From contig QCGV01000001.1 in NCBI GenBank assembly GCA_003278145.1, positions 75,616-139,615 of the forward strand: a stretch of 64,000 nucleotides of DNA, given 5' to 3'. Of this stretch, positions 35,716 through 44,099 are shown in pieces. A model generated the notes under the pieces. It searched no databases and was not told where the DNA came from. It saw only the letters and a program-made list of their open reading frames with translations. The stretch is from OCS116 cluster bacterium AG-390-A19 (GTDB taxonomy: Bacteria > Pseudomonadota > Alphaproteobacteria > MED-G09). A program made the translations under genes and the position numbers. The number at the start of each line of letters is the position of its first letter. Positions within the stretch are counted from its first letter, which is position 1.

Positions 35716-37926
35716 TTGAAAAAAATTTACAAAAATCTTTTTTTATTTTTATTTTCATTTTTCTTAATACTATCAACAAGTCAGTATTCTTTTTCTCAAG
35801 AAACCGACGCTTCATTAGGGCAAATTGAAGAAATTCTAGTAACTGCTCAAAGGAGATCTGAAAATATTGATGATGTTCCAATAGCAATTACCGTTGCAGA
35901 TAAAGAAGCACTAAAAAATGCTGGAATTGCAGATATTCGTGATCTAGGAAGTATTGTTGCTGGTTTAACTTTTGCAGGCCAAGGTGGAATTGCTGTTCCA
36001 TCAATTAGAGGAATGCAATCAAGGCTGGGAAGTGCTGGTAATGAGCAGCCTACAGCAATTTATTTAGATGGAGTCTATCAACCTAATCAGTTAGTTAATG
36101 TTTTAGAGCTTGCCGATGTAGAGCAAATAGAGGTTCTTAGAGGTCCTCAAGGTACTTTATTTGGAAGAAATAATACAGGCGGAGTAATACTTGTAAATAC
36201 AAAAAAACCTCAGTACGAGACTGAAGGAAATTTATCTCTAGATTATGGTTATTATACAGGTAGTGATCAAGACTCAGGAGACATGACTATTAAGGGTTAT
36301 CTTACGGGGGCACTTATCGAAAATACACTTGCATACAGTTTTTCAGGTTATTATAGGGATGTTGAGGGCTTTCTTACTAATATGAATAATGGTGGACGAA
36401 GTGGTAAACTTGAGAAATATCATTTGCGTGGTAAATTATTATGGGAACCTTCTCCAAACCTAAGTGCGCTTTTATCTGTTACAATAGGCCATGCTGATGA
36501 TTTAATGTCATGGGCAACACAATCTTTTCAAGGTAATGGTGCTTCTGGTTATTATGATGATGGAATTACATCTTCAAAACCATGGTATGTTGCTAGTGAG
36601 CTAAAAGACGGAAGTAATCCCCAAGAGCTTGATCAGGAACATATTTCTTTAATAGTTGAATATGATATTGATGGTTACGGTACATTAAGGTCAACAACCT
36701 CTTATTCGAATGATGATGTTGATTTTGTTGTTGATTTAGATACAGGAACATCTGCGTCATGTAAGGCTGCTTTTGTATGCCTTGATTTTTGGCAAGATTA
36801 TCCGAGCACTACTATACAGCAGGAATTTTTATTTTCATCGGAGCAATCAGGAAAATTTAGTTATGTTGTAGGCGCGTATTATTATGATACTGAAGCTGTA
36901 TTTGGTTTTAATGTTAATCCTGTTATTGTTGATGGCTATGCTGATAGAACTAGGTCAGGATTTAATTTTATAGGTCATTCAACTGATTTTATAGAATCTA
37001 GAGCAATATTTGGAGAAATTAATTATGATATTTCTGATCAACTTCGTCTTATAGCGGGTGTACGTTATACAGAAGAAGAAAAATATGGTGCGGGAACATT
37101 GAATCCAAGGTATCCAGCAGAGGGCGCAATAGAAGATGATGCCTGGACTCCTCGCGTAGCTCTTCATTATGACATAGATGAGGAAACTAGTATTTACGGA
37201 TCTATTTCAAAAGGTTTTAAAAGCAGTGTTTTAAATAATGCAACAGTCCAGAATGAATTTGGGACAAAACCTGAGTATGTAACTAATCTCGAGTTTGGTT
37301 TAAAGAGGAGTACTATAGATTATCGTCTGGCGATTGCTGTATTTGGGATGAAATACAAAGATCAACAGGCACAAGTATGGGACGGTCAAGCCGCAATCTT
37401 AAGTAACGCAGATGAGTCTGATATTTACGGGATTGAACTAGAAGGAAATTATAATGTAAACGAAAACCTTCAAGTTTATGGTACTTTTTCTTATTTGAAA
37501 TCTGAATATGGAAATTATAGCTCTACAGCTTATCAGTTACCGATGACAGCTGCAGGATTTGCATCAAATGAAGTTATTAATTTAGATGGTAGCCAACTTA
37601 TAATTGCACCTGAATATACTGGAAGTTTAGGTTTTAATTATCAAAGGGTAATTTCATCAGGCCTATTGGAGTTAAATGGTAATTTTTACTACAGCGATGA
37701 ATTCTGGTTTGATTTCTTAGAGAGGGTTAACCCTGGAAGTTATAATACATTGGCTGCTTCTGTTTCATTAACACCTAATTTTAATGAAAACATTAAGTTA
37801 TCTTTATTTGGTAGAAATTTAACTAATGAAGAATATTTTGCTAGCTCTTTACTCGGACCTAGCTCAGATGCACCTGTTTATATGCCTCCCCGGATGATTG
37901 GAATTTCTATAGACTATGATTTTTAA
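35716..37926 (+). CDS. TonB-dependent outer-membrane receptor
   Basis: 736 residues: a signal peptide (LFLFLFSFFLILSTSQYSFS), a TonB box region (EEILVTAQRRSENIDDVP), the plug with VEQIEVLRGPQGTLFGRNNTGGV near residue 140, and a 22-strand barrel ending in an aromatic residue (SIDYDF). Imports a large or scarce substrate using TonB energy. The N-terminal EEILVTAQRR form is common in receptors linked to catabolic loci rather than siderophores. Start is TTG behind a G9 tract. Two identical palindromes upstream suggest ligand-responsive control. It neighbours a cupin, a TetR gene and a Rieske oxygenase. Confidence 0.94.
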   Translation: MKKIYKNLFLFLFSFFLILSTSQYSFSQETDASLGQIEEILVTAQRRSENIDDVPIAITVADKEALKNAGIADIRDLGSIVAGLTFAGQGGIAVPSIRGMQSRLGSAGNEQPTAIYLDGVYQPNQLVNVLELADVEQIEVLRGPQGTLFGRNNTGGVILVNTKKPQYETEGNLSLDYGYYTGSDQDSGDMTIKGYLTGALIENTLAYSFSGYYRDVEGFLTNMNNGGRSGKLEKYHLRGKLLWEPSPNLSALLSVTIGHADDLMSWATQSFQGNGASGYYDDGITSSKPWYVASELKDGSNPQELDQEHISLIVEYDIDGYGTLRSTTSYSNDDVDFVVDLDTGTSASCKAAFVCLDFWQDYPSTTIQQEFLFSSEQSGKFSYVVGAYYYDTEAVFGFNVNPVIVDGYADRTRSGFNFIGHSTDFIESRAIFGEINYDISDQLRLIAGVRYTEEEKYGAGTLNPRYPAEGAIEDDAWTPRVALHYDIDEETSIYGSISKGFKSSVLNNATVQNEFGTKPEYVTNLEFGLKRSTIDYRLAIAVFGMKYKDQQAQVWDGQAAILSNADESDIYGIELEGNYNVNENLQVYGTFSYLKSEYGNYSSTAYQLPMTAAGFASNEVINLDGSQLIIAPEYTGSLGFNYQRVISSGLLELNGNFYYSDEFWFDFLERVNPGSYNTLAASVSLTPNFNENIKLSLFGRNLTNEEYFASSLLGPSSDAPVYMPPRMIGISIDYDF

Positions 37927-37964
37927 ATAGAATTTTTGATTTTATATAAAAAGGTGTAAAACTA

Positions 37965-37990
37965 TGGGTAAGCCCTTCTGGGCTTGCCCA
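37965..37990 (+). other. RNA hairpin between receptor and cupin genes
   Basis: TGGGTAAGCCC / GGGCTTGCCCA form an 11-base stem with one G-U pair and a TTCT tetraloop. No T run follows (ACAAATAAAGG), so it is a poor intrinsic terminator. It may lower read-through, block exonucleases and protect receptor mRNA. It ends 23 bases before the cupin start. Confidence 0.6.
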
Positions 37991-38013
37991 ACAAATAAAG
38001 GTGAGTAGTAATT

Positions 38014-38478
38014 ATGAGTGTTAATATAAAAAGAATTAATGAAGCAGAAATTATTTCTGATGCTGGTGATATAATTAAAGATACCAATAAGATGGAATGG
38101 ATTGAGGTTGGCGGCGGATCTAGGTTTAAAGTTCTTAAGGCCTGTTTAAATACTGGTAACTGGACACTTTATGTTCAAATGGACCCCGGTGCTGCCTTTC
38201 AAGCCCATAGACACCAAGGAAGTGGAGAATTCTTTATTACTAAAGGTGAATTGATATATGATATAGGCTCAGCACCTGCAGGAACTTATGGCTTTGAACC
38301 AGTTCATGCTGAGCATTATGATGCTAAATGCGAGGTTCAAACAGAAATGTTTTTTAGTGGTCAGGGTTCAGTAACTTATTATGATAAAGACAAGAACATT
38401 GATTGGATTTTAGACTCTGAATGGCTCCATAAACTTGCCTTAGGTGAGGTAGAGCTCGATGTTAGCCCAAAGGATTAA
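38014..38478 (+). CDS. Cupin protein, 2,4'-dihydroxyacetophenone dioxygenase-like
   Basis: 154-residue single cupin. Metal-ligand motif QAHRHQGSGEFFITKGEL (G-x-H-x-H with downstream Glu) near residue 67, and a second His in HAEHYDAKC near residue 97. Related proteins include the ChrR-type anti-sigma cupins and 2,4'-dihydroxyacetophenone dioxygenase, which cleaves a C-C bond of an aromatic ketone. AAAGGTGAG is the ribosome site. It lies between a TonB receptor and a TetR gene; catalytic or ligand-binding role cannot be told apart. Confidence 0.78.
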   Translation: MSVNIKRINEAEIISDAGDIIKDTNKMEWIEVGGGSRFKVLKACLNTGNWTLYVQMDPGAAFQAHRHQGSGEFFITKGELIYDIGSAPAGTYGFEPVHAEHYDAKCEVQTEMFFSGQGSVTYYDKDKNIDWILDSEWLHKLALGEVELDVSPKD

Positions 38479-38493
38479 TTTTTTATATAATTT

Positions 38494-38506
38494 TTAACAC
38501 TGTTAA
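38494..38506. promoter_or_regulatory. Candidate TetR operator TTAACA-C-TGTTAA
   Basis: A perfect 13-bp palindrome in the gap before the TetR gene. Its core AACA-n-TGTT equals the core of the two palindromes upstream of the TonB receptor at 35.7 kb. Placement 57 bases before the TTG start of the regulator suggests autoregulation. Confidence 0.55.
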
Positions 38507-38562
38507 TTTAATAAATCTCAAGGTATAGACTATTGATTTATATTAACGGAGATTAAGAAATT

Positions 38563-39174
38563 TTGAGTGTAAATAATTCAAAAAAATGGAAAAGAAGAAA
38601 AAAGGATAGAGCTGAAGAAATTTTAAATTCTGCATATAAAATTTTAAGTAAAGAGGGTAGATCCGGTCTTTCAACTAGACGAATTGCAAAAGATGCAGGT
38701 GTTTCGGTGGCTACAATATTTAAATATTTTAATGATAAGGATGATTTGATTGAGAAGTGTTATAATAGATTAGGTTTTGACTTTATTGATCAATTCCAAA
38801 AAGATTTGGATGGGATTGAAAATCTTCGTGATTGCTTAATTCATCTTGCGCGAACACATTTTGTAAGATTAAAACGCAATCAGAATTTATGGGATATTTT
38901 TACTCATGATATCAATAAGAGACTGAAAAAGAACTCAGAGATATATAAATTAAAATCAACTTATGAAGATTTAGTAAAAAAATTAATTTTAAAAGCAAAG
39001 AAAAATGGTGAAATTGAAATAGAAGCTAAAGACTCAGCTATTATCAATATTTATCATGGAGCAATTGAATATATTGCAATTAAATACAGGATGTATGGAG
39101 AAGATTTTGAAATTGATGAAACTGTAAATGATATTGTAAATATTATTTTTAAAGCATATGGCAAAAAGACTTAA
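38563..39174 (+). CDS. TetR-family transcriptional regulator
   Basis: 203 residues. The N-terminal HTH has RRIAKDAGVSVATIFKYFNDKDDLIEKCYNR (about residues 44-75, quoted in part: RIAKDAGVSVATIFKYF), the TetR recognition pattern; the C-terminal helical domain would bind a ligand. Start is TTG, 9 to 14 bases after GGAG. It is 5 bases from a Rieske oxygenase, in the same direction. AACAnTGTT palindromes before its own gene and the TonB receptor make those likely targets. The basic patch KKWKRRKKDR precedes the HTH. Confidence 0.9.
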   Translation: MSVNNSKKWKRRKKDRAEEILNSAYKILSKEGRSGLSTRRIAKDAGVSVATIFKYFNDKDDLIEKCYNRLGFDFIDQFQKDLDGIENLRDCLIHLARTHFVRLKRNQNLWDIFTHDINKRLKKNSEIYKLKSTYEDLVKKLILKAKKNGEIEIEAKDSAIINIYHGAIEYIAIKYRMYGEDFEIDETVNDIVNIIFKAYGKKT

Positions 39175-39179
39175 AGCTA

Positions 39180-40550
39180 ATGAAAATGAAAAATAGAGCT
39201 GAATTTAATTTTAAAAAAGGTTGGAAAAATAACCCTGAAGGAAAAGGAGTAGAGGCAAAAGAACCTTTTAAGGACTTTGGTACGGAAAGATTTAATCCTG
39301 AAAGATATTACTCCAATGAGTTTATGAAGCTAGAATGGGATAATGTTTGGACAAAGAAATGGCTTTTAGTTTGTAATGTTAATGATGTTTCTAATGTTGG
39401 AGATTTTTATAATTTTAAAATAGGTAAAGAGTCTATAATTGTTGTTCGATCAAGTGAAAAAAATATTAATGCATTTTACAATGTCTGTCCGCATAGAGGA
39501 AATAGATTAATTAATGAAGATTTTGGTTTTATAGAAAAAATTGGTTGTTCATTTCATAGCTGGGTATTTGATTTAAATGGTGAAAATGAACAAGTTCTAG
39601 ATAAAGAAACTTTTAGAAAAGAGGTTTTGGAAAATGATCTAAATTTATCAAAAGTAAAATGTGAAATCGAGTGCGGTTTTGTTTGGATTACAATGAATGA
39701 CAAAGCCAGGCCAGTAAGAGATTATTTGGGCCCAGTTGCAGATTACTTAGATAACTACAAGATAAATGAAATGAAGGTTGTTAGACATGTAAATTCATTA
39801 TGGAAGGCAAATTGGAAAACAGGTTTAGAAGCTTTTTATGAAACTTATCATCTTTCAACTGTTCATCCAGAAACTCAAACAATGATGGAAGATTATCATG
39901 TTCAAATTGATAATTGGGATAATGGTATGAATAGGATGATAGTTCCTTTTATAATTCCAAGCATTAGATATAAGGATCGTTCTACTATAAATGAAAGTAC
40001 AAGTTTTCTTCTTGGAGATGTAGGTATATCTTCTGAAGAATTTAATGGTAATATCCAAGAGGCAAAAAAATTAATTCAAAATAAAAAAAGAGAGATTTCT
40101 AAGAAATTCAATTTAGGTTATGAAAGATATACTGATGCGGAGTTAACAGATAGCTTTGATTATGGTATTTTTCCAAATATACAAATTGGATGTCATCCCG
40201 AGGGTGTTTTTCTTTTTAAGTTTTTACCTCATCCAACTGACCCTGAAAAATTTTATCTTGATACTACAATAAATTATAGAGTGGTTGAAGGTGAAGAATA
40301 TAGCGTCCCTGCATGGATGGGACTACCAGAGGATACTGATAAGTCCGGAAAAACTAGACCTGAAATAGTTTATTATGATGAGAATGAAAAACCTGATTTA
40401 GGTTTAATTCTTGAGCAAGACTCTGAATTAATTCCGTATGTTCAATCTGGTGTAAGATCAAGAGGTTTTAGGGGTGCATTATGGAGCGAGCAGGAACTTA
40501 GAATTAGACATTTTCATTATGAATTAAATAATTCAATTAAATCCAATTAA
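39180..40550 (+). CDS. Rieske non-haem iron oxygenase, alpha subunit (paralogue A)
   Basis: 456 residues. Rieske centre C103-x-H105 (CPHRG) and C123-x2-H126 (CSFHSW). Catalytic iron ligands in GLEAFYETYHLSTVHPET. It is a paralogue of the oxygenase at 55.2 kb: shared blocks include EFMKLEWD-WTK-W, the DYLGP and Y--ETYH--THP regions, and a lysine/glutamate-rich helix after residue 280. About 50 residues longer than the oxygenase at 31.3 kb. No ferredoxin or reductase is adjacent. It is translated right after the TetR gene, so may be its target. Confidence 0.92.
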   Translation: MKMKNRAEFNFKKGWKNNPEGKGVEAKEPFKDFGTERFNPERYYSNEFMKLEWDNVWTKKWLLVCNVNDVSNVGDFYNFKIGKESIIVVRSSEKNINAFYNVCPHRGNRLINEDFGFIEKIGCSFHSWVFDLNGENEQVLDKETFRKEVLENDLNLSKVKCEIECGFVWITMNDKARPVRDYLGPVADYLDNYKINEMKVVRHVNSLWKANWKTGLEAFYETYHLSTVHPETQTMMEDYHVQIDNWDNGMNRMIVPFIIPSIRYKDRSTINESTSFLLGDVGISSEEFNGNIQEAKKLIQNKKREISKKFNLGYERYTDAELTDSFDYGIFPNIQIGCHPEGVFLFKFLPHPTDPEKFYLDTTINYRVVEGEEYSVPAWMGLPEDTDKSGKTRPEIVYYDENEKPDLGLILEQDSELIPYVQSGVRSRGFRGALWSEQELRIRHFHYELNNSIKSN

Positions 40551-40605
40551 TAATTTTAAGTTAATTTTAATTATCTCTTTCTCTGATATTTCTTTATTTT
40601 TTATC

Positions 40606-42459
40606 TTAATTAATTTCAAAGCTAATTAATACATTTCCAGGCATGTTACCTCCATATTGGTAACCAGAGTTTATGTATAAGTTGTTACCGCTAATTACTG
40701 GACCTAAGCCTTCAATAGTACCGCCATATGCTTTGATATTAGAAAATTCTGAAAAATCTTTATTTGTATCAAATTCCCAGAGCAGATTACCTGTTTTACT
40801 ATCAAGTATGTAAAGCCATCCATCCATGCCTGCACCTACAATAATATCATTTGTCGATGTTAAGGCTGCCGAAATACCTCTATCACAAGAACTTAACCCA
40901 TTGCATCTATCTTTTGGCTCAAATCGCCAGTTAATATCCCCGTTTATTGCATTTAATGAATAAATACCTGGCGTAGCTGGTCCAGGAAATTTATTAATGT
41001 AATTTTTATCTGCAATTGGTGCATAGATATTATCATCATCTACTGTCATACCCCAATGAACACCACCTGCAAAACCACCTCTTCCAATCTTTCTTGACCA
41101 TAAAAGTTTACCTTTTTGATCTGGATCTAATGCATACACGTGACCTGATTTTCTTCCCCCAAAGAGAATATTTCTGCCTTCACTTGTTTTCATTAAGATT
41201 GTTGAAGCACCAAAATCCCAATCAGGACCGTCTTCCTTTGGACAACCTGATTTAGGTGAAATAAAGCAGCCCATATTCCATGCGTCACCACTTTGAGCTT
41301 GAAATGACCAAACAATTCCACCTTTTGATTTATCAATTGCAAGTATTGCATCGCTTGTATCTGCGGCTGGCGAAGTATATGACTCACCAGTCCCTACATA
41401 AACAAGATTTCTTTCATCATCAATAGTGGGTGAGTTCCAAACTGGCACACCTGATGGAGCTAATATTTTCTTACCGGACTCATTATAATCTCCAAGATGT
41501 TTTGCAGGAACTGGTATTGAGTATGTTGTCCATAACTCTTCACCAGTGATTGCATCCAATGCCATAACACCTCCTCTAAATGTACAGCATTCATAATCTG
41601 GATTTGCTCCATCGGCCCATTCTCTTGAAGATAAAGGCACATAAATAACCTTATCATATACTCTAACAGAGCCTGTGAGTATAACTCTTGGGTGATATCT
41701 CAATGATTTTGTCCATATATTCTGACCTGTTAGAGCATCATATTTATAGACATTTCCTTCATAATCTCCTGCATAAATAAAATAATTATTATTTATTTTT
41801 TCTATTACAGGAGCAGATCTTATTTCTCCTTGTGTTTTGGATTTCCATCTTACGCATCCAGTTTCTCTATCAAGAGCATAAAGATTTGAATTTTGACCGC
41901 CAATATAAATTACATTTCCAGAAACTGAAGGTTGTGATCTTGATCTTGTAGCTCCTGGGAATGCAAATACCCACTTAATTTCGATATTTTTCGCATTTTT
42001 ACTATTTATATTTGACTTTGCTCTTCTTGTATTTTGCTTATCATAACCCCATTGGTTATATGAGTTTTTTTCATCAAATTTAATCTTAGTATTTGAAATT
42101 TCTTTTTTACAAAAGTCAGGTTCCTGTATATTTGATGATACACTTCCACCCGAAATAAATTCTGCGAGTTTTATTTTTTGATCTTTGCTTAAGTGTGAAG
42201 CTTGAGATGACATTACACCATCAAGTGTTTCTAAAATATAGTCAGCAGACATTGCCGAAAAAGTGGTTGAATGCGGCGCTCTTGGTACACCCCCACTATG
42301 ACAACTTACACAAGACTCATTAAAAATTTTTGCAGAAGCTTTATCAGAAGCACCTGCAAATAAATCAGCATTTTTTAATTCCTCATTAGGTGAACTACTT
42401 GCAAATAAATTACTATTAATAATAAAAATTGAAACTAATAGAATATAAAAATTTTTCAT
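40606..42459 (-). CDS. Quinohaemoprotein dehydrogenase, PVA-dehydrogenase-like (cytochrome c + PQQ propeller)
   Basis: Periplasmic quinohaemoprotein of 617 residues with a signal peptide (FYILLVSIFIINSNLFA). The N-terminal haem domain has C50-VS-C53-H54 and a methionine-rich stretch around residues 65-90. From residue 140 an eight-bladed PQQ-type propeller is shown by tryptophan repeats (GCVRWKSKTQGEIRSAPV, TGQNIWTKSL, GEELWTTYS, GKLLWSRKIG, NLLWEFD). Domain order cytochrome-then-PQQ is that of polyvinyl-alcohol dehydrogenase; classic alcohol dehydrogenases have the reverse. Substrate may be another secondary alcohol polymer or oligomer. Converges with the Rieske gene. Confidence 0.88.
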   Translation of the reverse strand: MKNFYILLVSIFIINSNLFASSSPNEELKNADLFAGASDKASAKIFNESCVSCHSGGVPRAPHSTTFSAMSADYILETLDGVMSSQASHLSKDQKIKLAEFISGGSVSSNIQEPDFCKKEISNTKIKFDEKNSYNQWGYDKQNTRRAKSNINSKNAKNIEIKWVFAFPGATRSRSQPSVSGNVIYIGGQNSNLYALDRETGCVRWKSKTQGEIRSAPVIEKINNNYFIYAGDYEGNVYKYDALTGQNIWTKSLRYHPRVILTGSVRVYDKVIYVPLSSREWADGANPDYECCTFRGGVMALDAITGEELWTTYSIPVPAKHLGDYNESGKKILAPSGVPVWNSPTIDDERNLVYVGTGESYTSPAADTSDAILAIDKSKGGIVWSFQAQSGDAWNMGCFISPKSGCPKEDGPDWDFGASTILMKTSEGRNILFGGRKSGHVYALDPDQKGKLLWSRKIGRGGFAGGVHWGMTVDDDNIYAPIADKNYINKFPGPATPGIYSLNAINGDINWRFEPKDRCNGLSSCDRGISAALTSTNDIIVGAGMDGWLYILDSKTGNLLWEFDTNKDFSEFSNIKAYGGTIEGLGPVISGNNLYINSGYQYGGNMPGNVLISFEIN

Positions 42460-42463
42460 TTTT

Positions 42464-43105
42464 TTATTTTGATACCCCTGAAAGTAAATTATTAACTAAA
42501 TCAGAAGAGACTTTTCCAATATTTATATTCTTATGAGCAAGAACCTTTCTAAGTCCAATATGTTCTAGGCCACCAAGAAATTGATCTCTAAAAATGTCAA
42601 AATTAACAGTATTATTAATTTCTCCATTTGTAATCCCTCGTTCAAAAACTTTTTTTACTAAGTTAGAGTACCTTCTGTTCATCGCATGTATTGGTGAACC
42701 AACATAATTATCCCATCTGAGATGTTTAAACCAGATAATGTGTAATTTAGGTGCTGTTTTCATGCCTTCTAAATATCTAATAGCAATAAATAGAAGACTT
42801 GAGTGTAAATCAGAAATATCTTTAATATCTGTTTCCATTTTTTCTACAAATGGTTGCGCCCAATCAACATAAACTTGATTTAAAAGATCATTTTTATCAT
42901 TGAAATATTTATATAAAGTTGCTTCAGATACGCCAGCGGCCTTTGATATTTTCATCATTGATAGGCCTTTTATTCCTTTATCTTCCAATATTTTTTTTGC
43001 TGCTTCAATGATTTCGGGAGGTCTAGCATCTTTTCGTCGTCTCCATGATATATTCTGCATTTTATCAATGCTTATAACGCTATCTATTGTTTCCCCATTC
43101 TTCAT
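42464..43105 (-). CDS. TetR-family transcriptional regulator
   Basis: 213 residues. HTH with KISKAAGVSEATLYKYFNDKNDLLNQVY (about residues 50-77; core SKAAGVSEATLYKYF). It resembles the regulator at 38.6 kb in the HTH and the basic N-terminus (WRRRKDARP), but the ligand domains differ. It lies 4 bases upstream of the quinohaemoprotein gene on the same strand, so it probably controls that gene, and is divergent from a hot-dog pair. I saw no convincing palindrome in the 86-base divergent gap. Confidence 0.9.
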   Translation of the reverse strand: MKNGETIDSVISIDKMQNISWRRRKDARPPEIIEAAKKILEDKGIKGLSMMKISKAAGVSEATLYKYFNDKNDLLNQVYVDWAQPFVEKMETDIKDISDLHSSLLFIAIRYLEGMKTAPKLHIIWFKHLRWDNYVGSPIHAMNRRYSNLVKKVFERGITNGEINNTVNFDIFRDQFLGGLEHIGLRKVLAHKNINIGKVSSDLVNNLLSGVSK

Positions 43106-43191
43106 TATTTTATCTACTTTTAAATTATGTAATTACTATTATTAGATTTTAATTTATTATACATTTTATTTTATTGGAAGGTAAATTAAGT

Positions 43192-43695
43192 TTGGAAAAA
43201 TCAAAAAAAATTTACGAAAAATGGCAATATTTAACCAAAAATTCAAAAGACTTATCTTTGGATAGTTATTATGGTTTAGAATTTCCCGGTGGTGAATTTT
43301 TTATCGATAAAAACTCAAATCTTTTAGTCAATAACTCCACTGGAAATAAATTAAGTGGTGAAAATATAAACAGAATTATTCAAGCTCACCCCATATATTT
43401 TATGATCATTACCTTAAGGGGATCGGGAGCATCAATTCAAGATATTTTTGATTTATTAAATTATGATACAAAAAATGGTCCTATGTTAGGGCAATGTAAT
43501 ATGACCTTTAACACTCAATTAAAGGTAGATTGTAAATATTTTGTAAAAGGGCAAATTAATTCCCTAATTAAAAAAAATAGTAAAAAACTTGGTGAAATAA
43601 AAATTTTAGATTTCTCTTTAACTTTATTCGATGTTGATTCTAAAAATATTGGCAATGTTAACTATGTCTGGATACTACCCTTGGGAAAAAAATAA
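43192..43695 (+). CDS. Probable FAS1-like hot-dog dehydratase domain protein
   Basis: About 167 residues, weakly recognisable. The second half (NMTFNTQLKVDCKYFVKGQI, then long beta strands ILDFSLTLFDVDSKN, NVNYVWILP) reads as a hot-dog fold similar to FAS1-type dehydratase N-terminal halves. It overlaps by one base a MaoC-like gene, the usual two-gene layout of a double-hot-dog hydratase. I chose TTG at 43192: GGAAGGT at 43176-43182 precedes it by 9 bases, whereas an earlier TTG at 43174 lies in front of that site. No catalytic residues assigned. Confidence 0.6.
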   Translation: MEKSKKIYEKWQYLTKNSKDLSLDSYYGLEFPGGEFFIDKNSNLLVNNSTGNKLSGENINRIIQAHPIYFMIITLRGSGASIQDIFDLLNYDTKNGPMLGQCNMTFNTQLKVDCKYFVKGQINSLIKKNSKKLGEIKILDFSLTLFDVDSKNIGNVNYVWILPLGKK

Positions 43696-44099
43696 TGAAA
43701 TATAAAATAGGCGATACTTTAGAAAATTGGAGTTTTTCAGTTCTTCAAGAGAATATGAATTTATGGGCTGAAATTCTTAATGATCCCAATCCTATACACC
43801 TAGATGTGAATTCAGTTAAATCAATTGGATTGGGTGAGAAAACTATAAATCAAGGGCATGCAAATATTGCCTATATAATTAATGCAATAGATCAGAATTT
43901 CCCTGATTCAGAGATTATAAAGTTAAATAATAAAATGACTGACTCTATAGTTGAGGGTGATCAAGTAAATGTATCAGGCTATATTGAAAATATATCAACT
44001 AAAAATGATTCAACTATTATAACTTGCCGTCTTAAGCTAAATGTTGGGCAGGAAAAAGTTTCTGTAATTTCCGAAGCAGATATTTTAATTAATAATTAA
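43695..44099 (+). CDS. MaoC-like hot-dog hydratase
   Basis: 134 residues, one domain: KIGDTLENWSFSVLQENMNLWAEILNDPNPIHLDVNSVKSIGLG is the MaoC start with the D-PNPIH active-site motif (D-x(4)-H). The ATG overlaps the previous stop, so the two proteins are likely to form a hetero-oligomer. Enoyl-CoA or hydroxyacyl-thioester hydration is expected. Its stop overlaps that of the convergent ABM gene by 3 bases. Confidence 0.82.
   Translation: MKYKIGDTLENWSFSVLQENMNLWAEILNDPNPIHLDVNSVKSIGLGEKTINQGHANIAYIINAIDQNFPDSEIIKLNNKMTDSIVEGDQVNVSGYIENISTKNDSTIITCRLKLNVGQEKVSVISEADILINN

Noticed and set aside
39180-43105. The idea that the quinohaemoprotein and Rieske gene form one operon
   Set aside because: They are convergent (opposite strands) with a 55-base gap, so they cannot be cotranscribed.
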